DNA of 64,000 bases from contig CAWCTD010000003.1 of assembly GCA_963798455.1 (NCBI GenBank), positions 744,001 through 808,000 of the forward strand, read 5' to 3'. The translations under genes and the position numbers were made by a program. Under the pieces are notes generated by a model, which made no database searches, was not told the DNA's origin, and saw nothing but the letters and a program-made list of their open reading frames with translations. Positions within the stretch are counted from its first letter, which is position 1; every line of letters starts with the position of its first letter. Positions 44,868-52,351 of the stretch are shown here, in pieces. This DNA is from CAWCTD01 sp963798455. GTDB lineage: Bacteria > Acidobacteriota > Terriglobia > Bryobacterales > Bryobacteraceae.

Positions 44868-46046
44868 TCAGCCAAGGGGTATTGAAGCGACCACCTTTTC
44901 AAAAGCATCTGAGATTTCGTCAGACTCGGTGAAACCACGCTTACGATACCAATCGGTCAGTTGGGCCGCATCGATATCGGAGTCGAGGGGGCTGGGCTGC
45001 GCGAATAGTCTCGACCTGCCCTCACTAGCGGCGAGCTTTTCAACCTCAGTGAGAACCCACGTCCCTATTCCGCTTCGGCGATGCTCCCTGAAAACATAAA
45101 GTTCGTACAGGAAGAAAACGGGTTCAAGGTCAATGGCCGCGAAAGCGGCAGGTTGGCGATCCAAAGATCCGACGTAACGCCTCCGATTTGGATGAGGAGG
45201 ATTCCGGGAGATGCATTCCCGAAGTTCAGGCATCTCCGTTTTGAAGTCGTCCGGCAGTGCGATCAGGAATCTGGTCACCAGATCGAAGCTGGTTTCAGAG
45301 TACTTCCAAACTGAAAAGAAATCTCGGACGAGTTCGAGAACGGCTTCCGAGATCGGCTCTCTTGGATGAAAATACCGCTGATGCGTGATTATGGTTTCGA
45401 GCGCAAGCGCATGGGTATGCTTGAGCGTATTATTCATCGGCGTTACGTCGCTAGACGCTCCCCGGCCGCCAAAGTACGTTGGATGGATGTACTTCGATGG
45501 CATAACGAACGCCTCGAAATGCATATAGGCGAGACCCGTTAGGTCGGCGAGTTCTTTAGACGACTTTGGCGTCCAGCTTGTCTGCTTTCGTAAGCCACAG
45601 ACGCTACAGGGCTCCTGGCGGTAGGTTTTCCTGGCCGCCTTCGCCGCCTCCACAATTCTGCTTCGTGCTTCCTCAGATGGGCGAAGAGCATACTTGGCTT
45701 CGATACCAGTCAGAATCTGCTGCCAGTCAAGCGCGTCAAAATCTCGAAACGCTTCGGCCTCGGCGGGATTTTGCGCGATGTACTTCAAGGTGACGGTACG
45801 CTCGAAGAGGGAACGCAGTAGTTTCAGTGCGCCCCAATGACCGTCATGACTGGAGAGCGTCAAGATGTCATCCAAATCGGGCATGGATGCCATCATGAGT
45901 TGGATAATCACCAGACCCGCCGTGTCACCCTCCGGCGGCGTGGTGTCCAAAACCAGCTTTGGAATCGTCTGGAACGCCTTGTGGAACAATGTGGTAAAGG
46001 TCGGCATCGCTGCCGTGAAACTGCGCCAATCGTTGGGTACAGGCAT
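44868..46046 (-). CDS. DUF5677-like protein fused to a GNAT-type acetyltransferase domain
   Basis: The protein has 392 residues. The N-terminal region (about 1-245) is helical and matches the DUF5677 pattern: LKLLRSLFERTVTLKYIAQNPAEAEAF, then a Cys pair in CSVCG, and ALALETIITHQRYF. The C-terminal about 120 residues resemble a GNAT fold: FFLYELYVFREHRRSGIGTWVLTEVEKLAASEG (the RRSGIG acetyl-CoA loop) and LTDWYRKRGFTESDE. The substrate is unknown. GC is visibly lower than in flanking genes, which supports horizontal transfer. It sits on the opposite strand to the integrase, 220 bases away. Confidence 0.65.
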   Translation of the reverse strand: MPVPNDWRSFTAAMPTFTTLFHKAFQTIPKLVLDTTPPEGDTAGLVIIQLMMASMPDLDDILTLSSHDGHWGALKLLRSLFERTVTLKYIAQNPAEAEAFRDFDALDWQQILTGIEAKYALRPSEEARSRIVEAAKAARKTYRQEPCSVCGLRKQTSWTPKSSKELADLTGLAYMHFEAFVMPSKYIHPTYFGGRGASSDVTPMNNTLKHTHALALETIITHQRYFHPREPISEAVLELVRDFFSVWKYSETSFDLVTRFLIALPDDFKTEMPELRECISRNPPHPNRRRYVGSLDRQPAAFAAIDLEPVFFLYELYVFREHRRSGIGTWVLTEVEKLAASEGRSRLFAQPSPLDSDIDAAQLTDWYRKRGFTESDEISDAFEKVVASIPLG

Positions 46047-46266
46047 TAACTCTTCACTGTCTGCTTTCTATGTTCAGCCCACCGTTTCTTCTTCTAGGCT
46101 GCGGTGGCTTTTACGGGCTCTGCGCTCACGACGCGCTTTTTGGAGACGGGTCCGGCGAGGCGAAATCCCGCACCTATACATTGTGCCTCAGCCTCGGTCG
46201 GATCACGCGCTAGCCGTTCCTTGAACGTGGGCCATCATCGTTCTGCGGCCGAGGAGGGCCGCGGCG

Positions 46267-47220
46267 ATGGCAAAGAAACAATCCGGAAGGTGGAAGCGGC
46301 GCATTCCCAAAGCAGTGCTGCGGTTGCCCGATTTGGATCAGGCGAAGTCGGCGGTTCTGAACAGCCTCAGCTCGGTGGACGCTCAACGAGGGTACCGACA
46401 CTCGATCGACGAATTCGTTGAATGGTACTGCTCGGAACCACGGCTCTCATTCAGCAAGACTGTCGTCCTTCGTTATCGCATCCACCTGGAGTCTCGGCAC
46501 TTGGCGCCCGGCACCATCAATCTCCGGCTCGGCGCCGTACGTCGGCTCGCCTATGAGGCGTCCGATTGCGGGCTGCTAAGCTCAGACCTGGCCGCTGGCA
46601 TACGACGCGTTAAGGGAGTCAAGAAGATCGGCGTAAGACTGGGGAATTGGCTGACGCCGGAACAGTCGCAGCGGCTCTGGAACGCACCCGACACTCAGAC
46701 TCTGAAGGGTAAACGGGATCGCGCACTCTTGGCGGTCCTGCTCGCCTGCGGCCTTCGACGGCACGAGGCGGTCAATCTGGATTTCGGCCACATCCAGCAG
46801 CGGGAAGACCACTGGGCCATTGTCGACCTGAAAGGCAAAGCCGGCCATACCAGGACAATACCGATGCCGGGCTGGGTCAAGGCAATACTCGATGAATGGC
46901 TGCAGGCCGCCAGCCTGAACGCCGGGAGGCTGTTTCGGCGGGTAAACAAGAACGGGAAGGCCTGGGGTGAATGTTTGACGGAAAAGGCAGTCTGGCACGT
47001 CGTCCGCGAGTACGCCCGTAAAGCGGCCATCGAGAGCCTCGCGCCTCACGATCTGCGAAGGACATGTGCCCGGTTGTGTCATGCTGCGGGCGGCGAACTG
47101 GAACAGATTCAGTTCCTCCTTGGGCACGTCTCAATTCAAACGACCGAGCGATACCTCGGCTGCAAGCAGCGCATTCGAGCCGCCGTTAACGACCGGATCG
47201 GCATCGAACCCGAGGGCTGA
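46267..47220 (+). CDS. Tyrosine recombinase/integrase
   Basis: The 317-residue protein contains an N-terminal SAM-like core-binding domain (about 25-110) and the catalytic domain (about 120-305). The active residues are all visible: Arg in LACGLRRHEAVNLD, Lys in DLKGKAGHTRTIP, HDLRRTCARL, His in LLGHVSIQ and Tyr in TERYLGCK. ATG 46267 is preceded by GAGGAGGG. It should cut and join DNA at an attachment site; no clear direct repeats could be found by eye. Its 3' end directly abuts a truncated DinB-like gene, which suggests that integration or later deletion occurred there. Confidence 0.9.
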   Translation: MAKKQSGRWKRRIPKAVLRLPDLDQAKSAVLNSLSSVDAQRGYRHSIDEFVEWYCSEPRLSFSKTVVLRYRIHLESRHLAPGTINLRLGAVRRLAYEASDCGLLSSDLAAGIRRVKGVKKIGVRLGNWLTPEQSQRLWNAPDTQTLKGKRDRALLAVLLACGLRRHEAVNLDFGHIQQREDHWAIVDLKGKAGHTRTIPMPGWVKAILDEWLQAASLNAGRLFRRVNKNGKAWGECLTEKAVWHVVREYARKAAIESLAPHDLRRTCARLCHAAGGELEQIQFLLGHVSIQTTERYLGCKQRIRAAVNDRIGIEPEG

Positions 47221-47270
47221 GTGGTCCGGCACCGCGTCCGAGTGGCCGACAATTCAGAACGGAACTCACC

Positions 47271-47617
47271 TACCCAGATCCGCGACTGGGGCTGCTCTTC
47301 GAAGTGCCCGAAGTCCTCCTCGGGATCTCCGTTCTTGTACAGCTCGAGGTGTATCTGTGCGTCATCGGGCTCGAACTCCGGCATCTCCTCGCTCAGGAAC
47401 CGGTCCAGGCGCGCCCGATAGCAGTCACCATCCGAGTGCGACAGGTGCGCCAGCACCTCCGCGATAGAGAACCTCTCCGGCACCGGCTTCCACCGAGAGT
47501 CCTCCTCGGTGATCTCCGACATCAGCCCGCGCAGGATTGCCGGCGTCGCCTTGAGCGGCTGAGGCAGGGCAACTCGTCGTCTTTCATCCCCTGAAAGTCT
47601 TGCGCGGTCTGCCTCAT
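47271..47617 (-). pseudogene. DinB-superfamily protein, N-terminal fragment truncated beside the integrase
   Basis: The minus-strand frame reads LPQPLKATPAILRGLMSEI, then RWKPVPERFSIAEVLAHLSH, CYRARLDRF and PDDAQIHLELYKNGDPEEDF. This is the first half of a DinB/DfsB-type four-helix bundle, with the first helix and the conserved His-containing AHLSH turn. The homology stops at about 47270, where the integrase 3' end begins, and the second half with the other metal-binding His residues is missing. A more natural N terminus (MRQTAQDFQGMKDDEL, from 47617) is in a different frame separated by a CTGCC duplication. It is clearly a remnant. Confidence 0.65.
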
Positions 47618-47831
47618 GCCAGCGCCGTGCCCAGTTTCCCCGGGGCCGCGCCGCGGATCGAAGGAATTGTCGGGCGTTTGTGGGGAGTAATCTGACTCGT
47701 CGCGTTCCCTCCCGACGCTTTTGCGTCCCTTCGCGCGTGTTCGCGTCTGGTGTGCGAAGGCAGCGCTGAGAACGAAGGTCCTGTCAGTCAGCCCGCATTC
47801 GTTGTGAGGACAACCTACATGGTGATGCTAC
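47618..47831. other. Intergenic stretch
   Basis: No gene is supported. It lies between the DinB remnant and the stop of the next minus-strand gene. Confidence 0.4.
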
Positions 47832-48791
47832 TTAGGCGCTCGAGACCTCGGCGATGAAACCGGCGATGAAGCGCTGGATCTCGGCCGCTGGCAGGTTGTA
47901 GCGCGAGACGCCGTCCGGCTGGCCCAGATTGCCGCTGATGACGAAGGCGCGCAACCCCGCGCGCGCCAGCCTTTTCGCCTGCGCGCCGTAAAGCCCGCCG
48001 ACTACCTGTACCGGGGCAGTCTTGCCGACCCGATCGAAGATGGCGCGGGCCACCTCACCGAGATAGTCGTTCTCGATGAGCTTGGGGTCCGCGCGCCGCG
48101 CGTCCACCTGCAGGTGAACGCCGACCGCGTCCACGCCGGCCTCGAGCATCCGAACCGCGACCTCGGCGGCCTGCGCGCCCGGGCCCTGGTGCGGCAAGAG
48201 GATATCGGAAAAGGCGAGCCGGGGGAGCTCGGAGTCTTTGCGCCTGAACTCGTCGCGCACGGCGCAGACCGCTTTCGCCGTCTCCACACCCGAGAGCGCC
48301 AGGAAGTCAACGATGTTGCCGCCGTCCGCATAGACGCTGCGCGCCTCGCCTCCGCCGCCGTCCATGGTCTTCATATCGGCCAGGAGCAGCGCCTTGGGAA
48401 ACTGCTTGCGGAAGGCCGGCACAACGTTCGAGACGCCTGCGCTCTTAAGCAGCGGAGTCCCCATTTCGAGGATGTTGACGCCGCCCGCCAGCGCCGCACT
48501 GGCAACCGCCAGGCCCTGCTGCAAGGTGGCCACGTCGACGGAGATCTGGAACGTGAAGCGTGTTCTGAGCTGATCGAGGAGGCGGGCGGAGGCCGGGTGG
48601 GTCTCCTTCCCCGCCTGGGCCCAGACATAGTTGGGCCGCATCATCTCGAACACGGCGCCGGCGGTCACCCCGCTCACAGCGAACCTGCGCGCGCCGTCGA
48701 GGAACGATCGCCGGTCGATGTATCCGTGCCGATATTCGGTAAAGAGATCGAGCGGTTTCTGCGGAAAGTCGGACGGCTTCTTACGCTCCAT
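47832..48791 (-). CDS. HPS/OMP-decarboxylase-superfamily protein with dienelactone-hydrolase-type leader
   Basis: The protein has 319 residues. Residues about 1-60 (FPQKPLDLFTEYRHGYIDRR, SFLDGARRFAVSGVTAGAVF, MMRPNYVWAQ) are the kind of leader seen at the start of exported dienelactone hydrolases. Residues about 75-305 are a TIM barrel of the 3-hexulose-6-phosphate synthase/KGPDC type (SVDVATLQQGLAVASAAL, NILEMGTPLLKSAGV, LLLADMKTMDGGG, QVVGGLYGAQAKRLARAG). The family acts on sugar phosphates using Mg2+ and the D-x-K-x-x-D motif, here ADMKTMD. The start ATG 48791 follows AAGGAG. The leader/barrel combination is unusual. No 6-phospho-3-hexuloisomerase is nearby, so the reaction is uncertain. 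Confidence 0.7.
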   Translation of the reverse strand: MERKKPSDFPQKPLDLFTEYRHGYIDRRSFLDGARRFAVSGVTAGAVFEMMRPNYVWAQAGKETHPASARLLDQLRTRFTFQISVDVATLQQGLAVASAALAGGVNILEMGTPLLKSAGVSNVVPAFRKQFPKALLLADMKTMDGGGGEARSVYADGGNIVDFLALSGVETAKAVCAVRDEFRRKDSELPRLAFSDILLPHQGPGAQAAEVAVRMLEAGVDAVGVHLQVDARRADPKLIENDYLGEVARAIFDRVGKTAPVQVVGGLYGAQAKRLARAGLRAFVISGNLGQPDGVSRYNLPAAEIQRFIAGFIAEVSSA

Positions 48792-49106
48792 AATCGCAGC
48801 TCCTTGAGGGATGTAGCCTTATCTTAACCTAGAACGTCCCTGGTTGTCTCCCGGGAGTTACCCGTCACAATGCGCTGCACTGAGGTGCGCTGGATTGCGC
48901 GTGCAGAGTCCGACGACCGGTAAACGTGGTGCTGGCGAGCGCTGGTGCCTGGAACCTATCCACATGGACGCATAGTCGCCGACTCGCCGATATGGGGCTA
49001 CTCCGGGCGGTTGACGCGCCATCCGGACACGATCCAGGGATCGATGCCGGATGCTGGCCGACTTGTAAGGACTGATCTGGCGACGCTCAATTAAGCGGCC
49101 GCAACT
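48792..49106. other. Intergenic stretch beyond the group II intron 3' end
   Basis: No gene is supported. It contains the downstream exon side of the intron (from 49106 leftward) and the upstream region of the minus-strand HPS-like gene. I could not identify the target gene or repeat that the intron entered. Confidence 0.35.
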
Positions 49107-49144
49107 GTCGCGGTAGGGACGACCATTGCTGATCGCCCCCCGCA

Positions 49145-49178
49145 CAGATCCGTACGAGCGCGTTTACGCATACGGCTC
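49145..49178 (-). ncRNA. Group II intron domain V
   Basis: On the minus strand the segment begins GAGCCGTATGCGTAAACGCG and continues CTCGTACGGATCTG. It forms the 34-nt hairpin with the AGC catalytic triad, the GTAA tetraloop and the pairing CCGTA/TACGG. The run GGGGGG just after it is typical of the domain V-VI junction. Confidence 0.75.
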
Positions 49179-49728
49179 TTACCGAGGATGAGTGGCGTCG
49201 AAGCGCTTATCGGGGTAAGGGTGCAGAATGCGGGGTTCAGGAATCCACCGGTCCCACAACGGGGAGAGACGATCCCATCGTACCTGCGCGCGTTGACTGC
49301 GACGAACTAAAACGCTCCGCCACAATCGGCATACGCGACGCCTGAAGATGCGCAACTGACTCGAGTTACCGGGTACCGCATGGTATTGGTAGTATCCCAG
49401 CACAACCTTCCGGAGCCATGCGCCGACCTCGCTCGTACGATGGTGCTTCCGGTGTTGAAGCTCAGCCTTAATGACGCTGAGCTTCGCAACCATCCGCTTC
49501 TTCGCCGTAACGCGCCAGACGTTGAAGGCTCCGCTGCTCGTGAGGTGCCCACAGAAGTGGGTGAACCCCAGAAACGTGAAGGTCTCAGGTTTTCCCTCGC
49601 CACGCCGCTTTCGGTCTCGGGCGGCGAACCGTCCGAATTCGATCAGACGCGTCTTGTCCGGATGTAATTCCAGACCGAACCTAACCAGCCGTTCCCGAAA
49701 CTCCCCAAGGAACCGCTGTAACGAGCCA
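49179..49728 (-). pseudogene. Group II intron reverse transcriptase/maturase (LtrA-type), C-terminal fragment
   Basis: About 180 residues match the end of group II intron maturases: the thumb and X domain (FLGEFRERLVRFGLELHPDK, TRLIEFGRFAARDRKRRGEG, ETFTFLGFTHFCG, VWRVTAKKRMVAKL) and the maturase-specific tail (VGAWLRKVVLGYYQYHAVPG, LWRSVLVRRSQRA, then IPEPRILHPYP). The YADD catalytic segment and the N-terminal fingers are absent. The stop codon is next to domain V, as in intact introns. It is a truncated remnant. Confidence 0.85.
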
Positions 49729-49835
49729 CGATGTTCACCCGCTCCATTCTCACGATATTCTCCGGTGCGTTTCTCACATTGCTTCTTGGTGGCGTGAGCG
49801 ACTCTGGCGTAGCGGAGCGGTGAGGCCGGGATAGG

Positions 49836-49894
49836 ATCTGCAGGTTGCAGATGCCGTAATGCGCGGATGTGAATTTGTAAACGCGTTTGCTCAT
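49836..49894 (-). pseudogene. Possible DUF2971-type gene start, cut off after about 19 codons
   Basis: From ATG 49894 the minus strand reads MSKRVYKFTSAHYGICNLQ, which looks like the beginning of DUF2971-type proteins (xYKFxSAxxxxxxLxxxxLK). After this the similarity breaks off before the intron remnant. An AAGGG ribosome site precedes the start and the gene would lie directly downstream of the E2-like gene. The match is short, so this is only a suggestion. Confidence 0.35.
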
Positions 49895-49951
49895 GGGTGA
49901 GTTTCCCTTTCATGTTCACTTCGCCAAACGAGCGCTGCAGTTTTGGACCAG

Positions 49952-50617
49952 TCACCGGCCTGAACCCTTTAGCTGTCGCGCCGTGCCTCTATACCATGCG
50001 CGGCTCGCGACTCCTCGCAATGGATTGATTCTTCGGTTGTGGCATCGTCCGAGGCGTCGACCGCTTCCGCACGGACACATGCGCTTGTTCGCGACGCGCT
50101 TCCTCAGTCCCAAGCACTCGATGAATCCGATGCAGGCAGCAGTCGATGTCGCGCCGGTAAGCCGTCCGTATTCCTCCAGCAGCCCTGGTGTTCCGTGCGG
50201 CAACTCGCCAAAGGGCATCTCTCCGGTTTTCTCATAGATGCAGTAACCGGCGAGGTAGGGCACGACGCACGCCTCGATGAACGCCAACAGCGTTTTGCCT
50301 CTTGTGGCTTTCAGCCGCAGTCCGAGCGGCGCGCCGAGGCACAGGCTGCCGTCGGTCATCTTGTGGTGAGTCTTGGGAATTCGACCGTTCCGTTCGAAGG
50401 TCGACGGCAGCGTGGACGGGAAGTTTCCGGGAATGTGGATCTCGATGCTGAATGTATCTTCGATCACCCCGAACTTCGGGACAACTACGGAGAACTGGAG
50501 ATCACCCGCGATGACGGTTCGGCCATTTCGTTGCGGCCTGAGCGCAAGATTCGGAAACCGTCGCAGGAGATCATCGATTCCCCATCGACGCAGGATCGCA
50601 CTCCACGGACTACGCAT
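49952..50617 (-). CDS. CBASS E2-like protein with C-terminal SEC-C zinc motif
   Basis: The protein has 221 residues. ATG 50617 overlaps the CD-NTase stop by eight bases, so the two are translationally coupled. Residues about 35-160 match prokaryotic E2-like (UBC-fold) domains: IEIHIPGNFPSTLPSTF, then HHKMTDGSLCLGAP. Cys93 sits at the catalytic position, preceded by the HH pair at 84-85. The C-terminal end carries CPCGSGRRLGRCH (Cys181, Cys183, Cys192, His193), a SEC-C type zinc-binding motif. In short type II CBASS, an E2-like protein without E1 or JAB partners modifies the cyclase to prime it; no E1 or JAB gene is present here. The SEC-C extension is not something I recognise as standard for CBASS E2 proteins. 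Confidence 0.8.
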   Translation of the reverse strand: MRSPWSAILRRWGIDDLLRRFPNLALRPQRNGRTVIAGDLQFSVVVPKFGVIEDTFSIEIHIPGNFPSTLPSTFERNGRIPKTHHKMTDGSLCLGAPLGLRLKATRGKTLLAFIEACVVPYLAGYCIYEKTGEMPFGELPHGTPGLLEEYGRLTGATSTAACIGFIECLGLRKRVANKRMCPCGSGRRLGRCHNRRINPLRGVASRAWYRGTARQLKGSGR

Positions 50618-51782
50618 TACTCCATGGTCTCGGCGAGTTTGCGATAATAATCGATGGAGCCACGACCGCCGCCTGTTTCGCCAAAGGTGTCCCGAGCAAC
50701 GCTTTCGCCGTCTCATCGGGCATCTTCGCGGCGAGGCGACTCTCGGAGAGCTTCTGCAGTTGGCTCGCGCTCGTTTCGGACACGATAGCATCGAAGTCGC
50801 GGGTCGCCGCCTCGTACCATAGCCAGAAGTGCTTCTCGAGCTCCGGCTTGTCCTTCCAGCGGTCCGCGAAATCTTCCGCAGGGTTCACTGGGTTTGCGAT
50901 CCGGGGGGAAGACTGCTGAACGTGCTCCGGAATCCGTTCGAGTACCCCGCGGAGCGTTTCGTACAACTCGTCTTCGCCCTCGTAGGACAATGCCGCGAGC
51001 GTCGTGATGATGATCGACACGGGTTTTAGGTCCACGGCTTCGCGGAACATGGCGTCGCGATGCCGCTTCAGAAATTGAATGGCGCGCTGCAGCGGCGTTT
51101 TTAACGCATACAGTGGGACGGCTTCGACCGAGGCGTACAGTCCCTCGCTCAGGAGGAGCTTGCGCTTGCGCAACGCCCGTTCTGCGAACTGCCGCTCAAA
51201 CCACTGCGCGTAGCCGGAAGGGTTCCCCGAGGGCCAATCGGAGCAGATGAGGTCGTACCGCTCGTGCGATCGACACGTGATGGCGATGGCCTGTTGCGCG
51301 AGGTCCGACCCGACACCGACCCGGATGAGATTCAAGATGAAATCCTCATCCTCGGGAACACTGGGGACGGTGTCGATGTGAAAGCTCACCTCATCGGCGT
51401 AGTCGAACCGCCAGCACCTTGGGCATTCTTTCACTGGGGCTTTGATCTGATGCGCCTCGGCATACAGCCGAAGCTCCTCCCCGACCAAATCCTTAAGCTC
51501 CTTCTGGATAATGTCGGCCTTCGACCTCGCCTGCACTTCACAGACTATGTCCAGGTCGTATTCATCGCTTGGAAGGAGCGGCCTGATAACGGTCCCGAGG
51601 CGAAACGAACCCTGGCTGTACACCGCCGGGTTGAACACCGCGAGCATAGACTCCTGCCGGTGCAACCAAGCCCCGATTGACTCATAGCGCTGGACCGCCC
51701 GGTCGTAGTACGAGCGCGGGATGTCGAGCAGATCAACCGTCTTCTCCGCCACGAGATTCCGGTCATGCGTTGTGCCTAACAT
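50610..51782 (-). CDS. CBASS CD-NTase (cGAS/DncV-like nucleotidyltransferase)
   Basis: The protein has 390 residues from ATG 51782, preceded by GGAGGTGG. The nucleotidyltransferase signature is complete: QGSFRLGTVIRPL (Gly58-Ser59), DEYDLDIVCEV (Asp76, Asp78) and third acidic residue SFHIDTVPSV (Asp137). A CPRC pair at 120-123 may bind zinc. The C-terminal half is helical. The tail is flexible and ends ...PRPWSNA; type II CBASS cyclases are conjugated through a small C-terminal residue, and the final Ala would fit. On phage infection, CD-NTases make cyclic di- or trinucleotides that switch on an effector. The nucleotide made cannot be read from sequence. The partner E2 gene overlaps its stop. 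Confidence 0.88.
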   Translation of the reverse strand: MLGTTHDRNLVAEKTVDLLDIPRSYYDRAVQRYESIGAWLHRQESMLAVFNPAVYSQGSFRLGTVIRPLLPSDEYDLDIVCEVQARSKADIIQKELKDLVGEELRLYAEAHQIKAPVKECPRCWRFDYADEVSFHIDTVPSVPEDEDFILNLIRVGVGSDLAQQAIAITCRSHERYDLICSDWPSGNPSGYAQWFERQFAERALRKRKLLLSEGLYASVEAVPLYALKTPLQRAIQFLKRHRDAMFREAVDLKPVSIIITTLAALSYEGEDELYETLRGVLERIPEHVQQSSPRIANPVNPAEDFADRWKDKPELEKHFWLWYEAATRDFDAIVSETSASQLQKLSESRLAAKMPDETAKALLGTPLAKQAAVVAPSIIIANSPRPWSNA

Positions 51783-51836
51783 TTCGATCCACCTCCGAGA
51801 CCCCAAGTTCGCAAAACAGGTCTTCTGTTCACAATA

Positions 51837-51852
51837 GCGAATTTATATTCGC
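51837..51852. promoter_or_regulatory. Palindrome 1 in the CBASS divergent promoter region (candidate repressor operator)
   Basis: GCGAAT-TTAT-ATTCGC is a perfect inverted repeat with 6-bp arms. It lies between the divergent CD-NTase and CapH-like genes and shares the GCGAA/TTCGC arms with the second site 23 bp away, centre to centre. Confidence 0.6.
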
Positions 51853-51858
51853 AAAGTC

Positions 51859-51876
51859 AAGCGAACGATTTCGCTT
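51859..51876. promoter_or_regulatory. Palindrome 2 in the CBASS divergent promoter region (candidate repressor operator)
   Basis: AAGCGAA-CGAT-TTCGCTT is a perfect inverted repeat with 7-bp arms. A further half site (TTCGCAAA) lies at 51808. A possible -10 element (TATACA, 51897-51902) for the plus-strand operon lies downstream, so a bound repressor would cover the -35 side. Confidence 0.6.
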
Positions 51877-51936
51877 TTTTGGGGTGGTCAATCTAGTATA
51901 CAATATGCACATGGCGATTGAGCCGAGGAACGCGTG

Positions 51937-52344
51937 ATGGCTACTGTTGGCGACCGCATCCGAGAGGTCCGCGAGGAAATGCGCATGACGCAGGACCGCC
52001 TCGCCGAACTCAGCGAACTCAGCAAGGGGTTCTTGAGCGACGTTGAGAACGACAAACGCAACATTGGAGCGCAAAACCTCCTGAAGATCGCAAACGTGCT
52101 TGGCGCTTCGGTCGACTATCTCCTCCGGGGCGAGGTGGCTGATGTGTCGGCTGTTGAACCCGTTGTCATCCCGCCAGAACTGTCGCAAGCGGCGCAGGGG
52201 CTTGAACTCTCGTATGCGGCCACTGTGGAACTGCTGGAGGCGCATCGGTCGGTCCTCGCGCGCAGAAGCAACCGCGGACTGCGGCGGTTCACGGTCGATG
52301 ATTGGAAGCAGCTCCATGAAGCGATAAAGCGCGTGTTCGGGTGA
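51937..52344 (+). CDS. XRE-family repressor, CapH-like
   Basis: The protein has 135 residues. The XRE helix-turn-helix spans about 5-62 (IREVREEMRMTQDRLAELSELSKGFLSDVENDKRN). The C-terminal part (about 75-135) is helical and includes PPELSQAAQGLELSYAATVE. ATG 51937 is preferred over GTG 51934; GAGG is upstream. It is followed seven bases later by an HExxH metallopeptidase gene. In known CBASS loci, CapH is a repressor cleaved by the metallopeptidase CapP after DNA damage; the same pair order here, and the palindromes directly upstream, support that role. Whether a CapH-type cleavage loop exists in the C-terminal part cannot be decided by eye. Confidence 0.82.
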   Translation: MATVGDRIREVREEMRMTQDRLAELSELSKGFLSDVENDKRNIGAQNLLKIANVLGASVDYLLRGEVADVSAVEPVVIPPELSQAAQGLELSYAATVELLEAHRSVLARRSNRGLRRFTVDDWKQLHEAIKRVFG

Positions 52345-52351
52345 TCGCGTT

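Larger units (their letters stand above)
49107..49728 (-). mobile_element. Group II intron, 3' remnant (maturase end plus domains V and VI)
   Basis: The minus strand carries the C-terminal part of an intron-encoded reverse transcriptase, then at once a domain V-type hairpin and a domain VI-like stretch that ends near CCCTACCGCGAC at about 49107. This is the usual order at the 3' end of a bacterial group II intron. The 5' RNA domains and most of the reverse transcriptase are missing, so it cannot move on its own. Confidence 0.7.

Noticed and set aside
46050..46240. Minus-strand frame ending VVSAEPVKATAA that might be a transposase tail
   Set aside because: The piece is too short and lacks any recognisable motif.
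44690..47692. GGGGAGTAATC appears at about 44693 and 47682, flanking the integrase region
   Set aside because: Eleven-base matches are expected by chance in a window of this size, and the flanking bases do not agree; it is not accepted as attachment sites.
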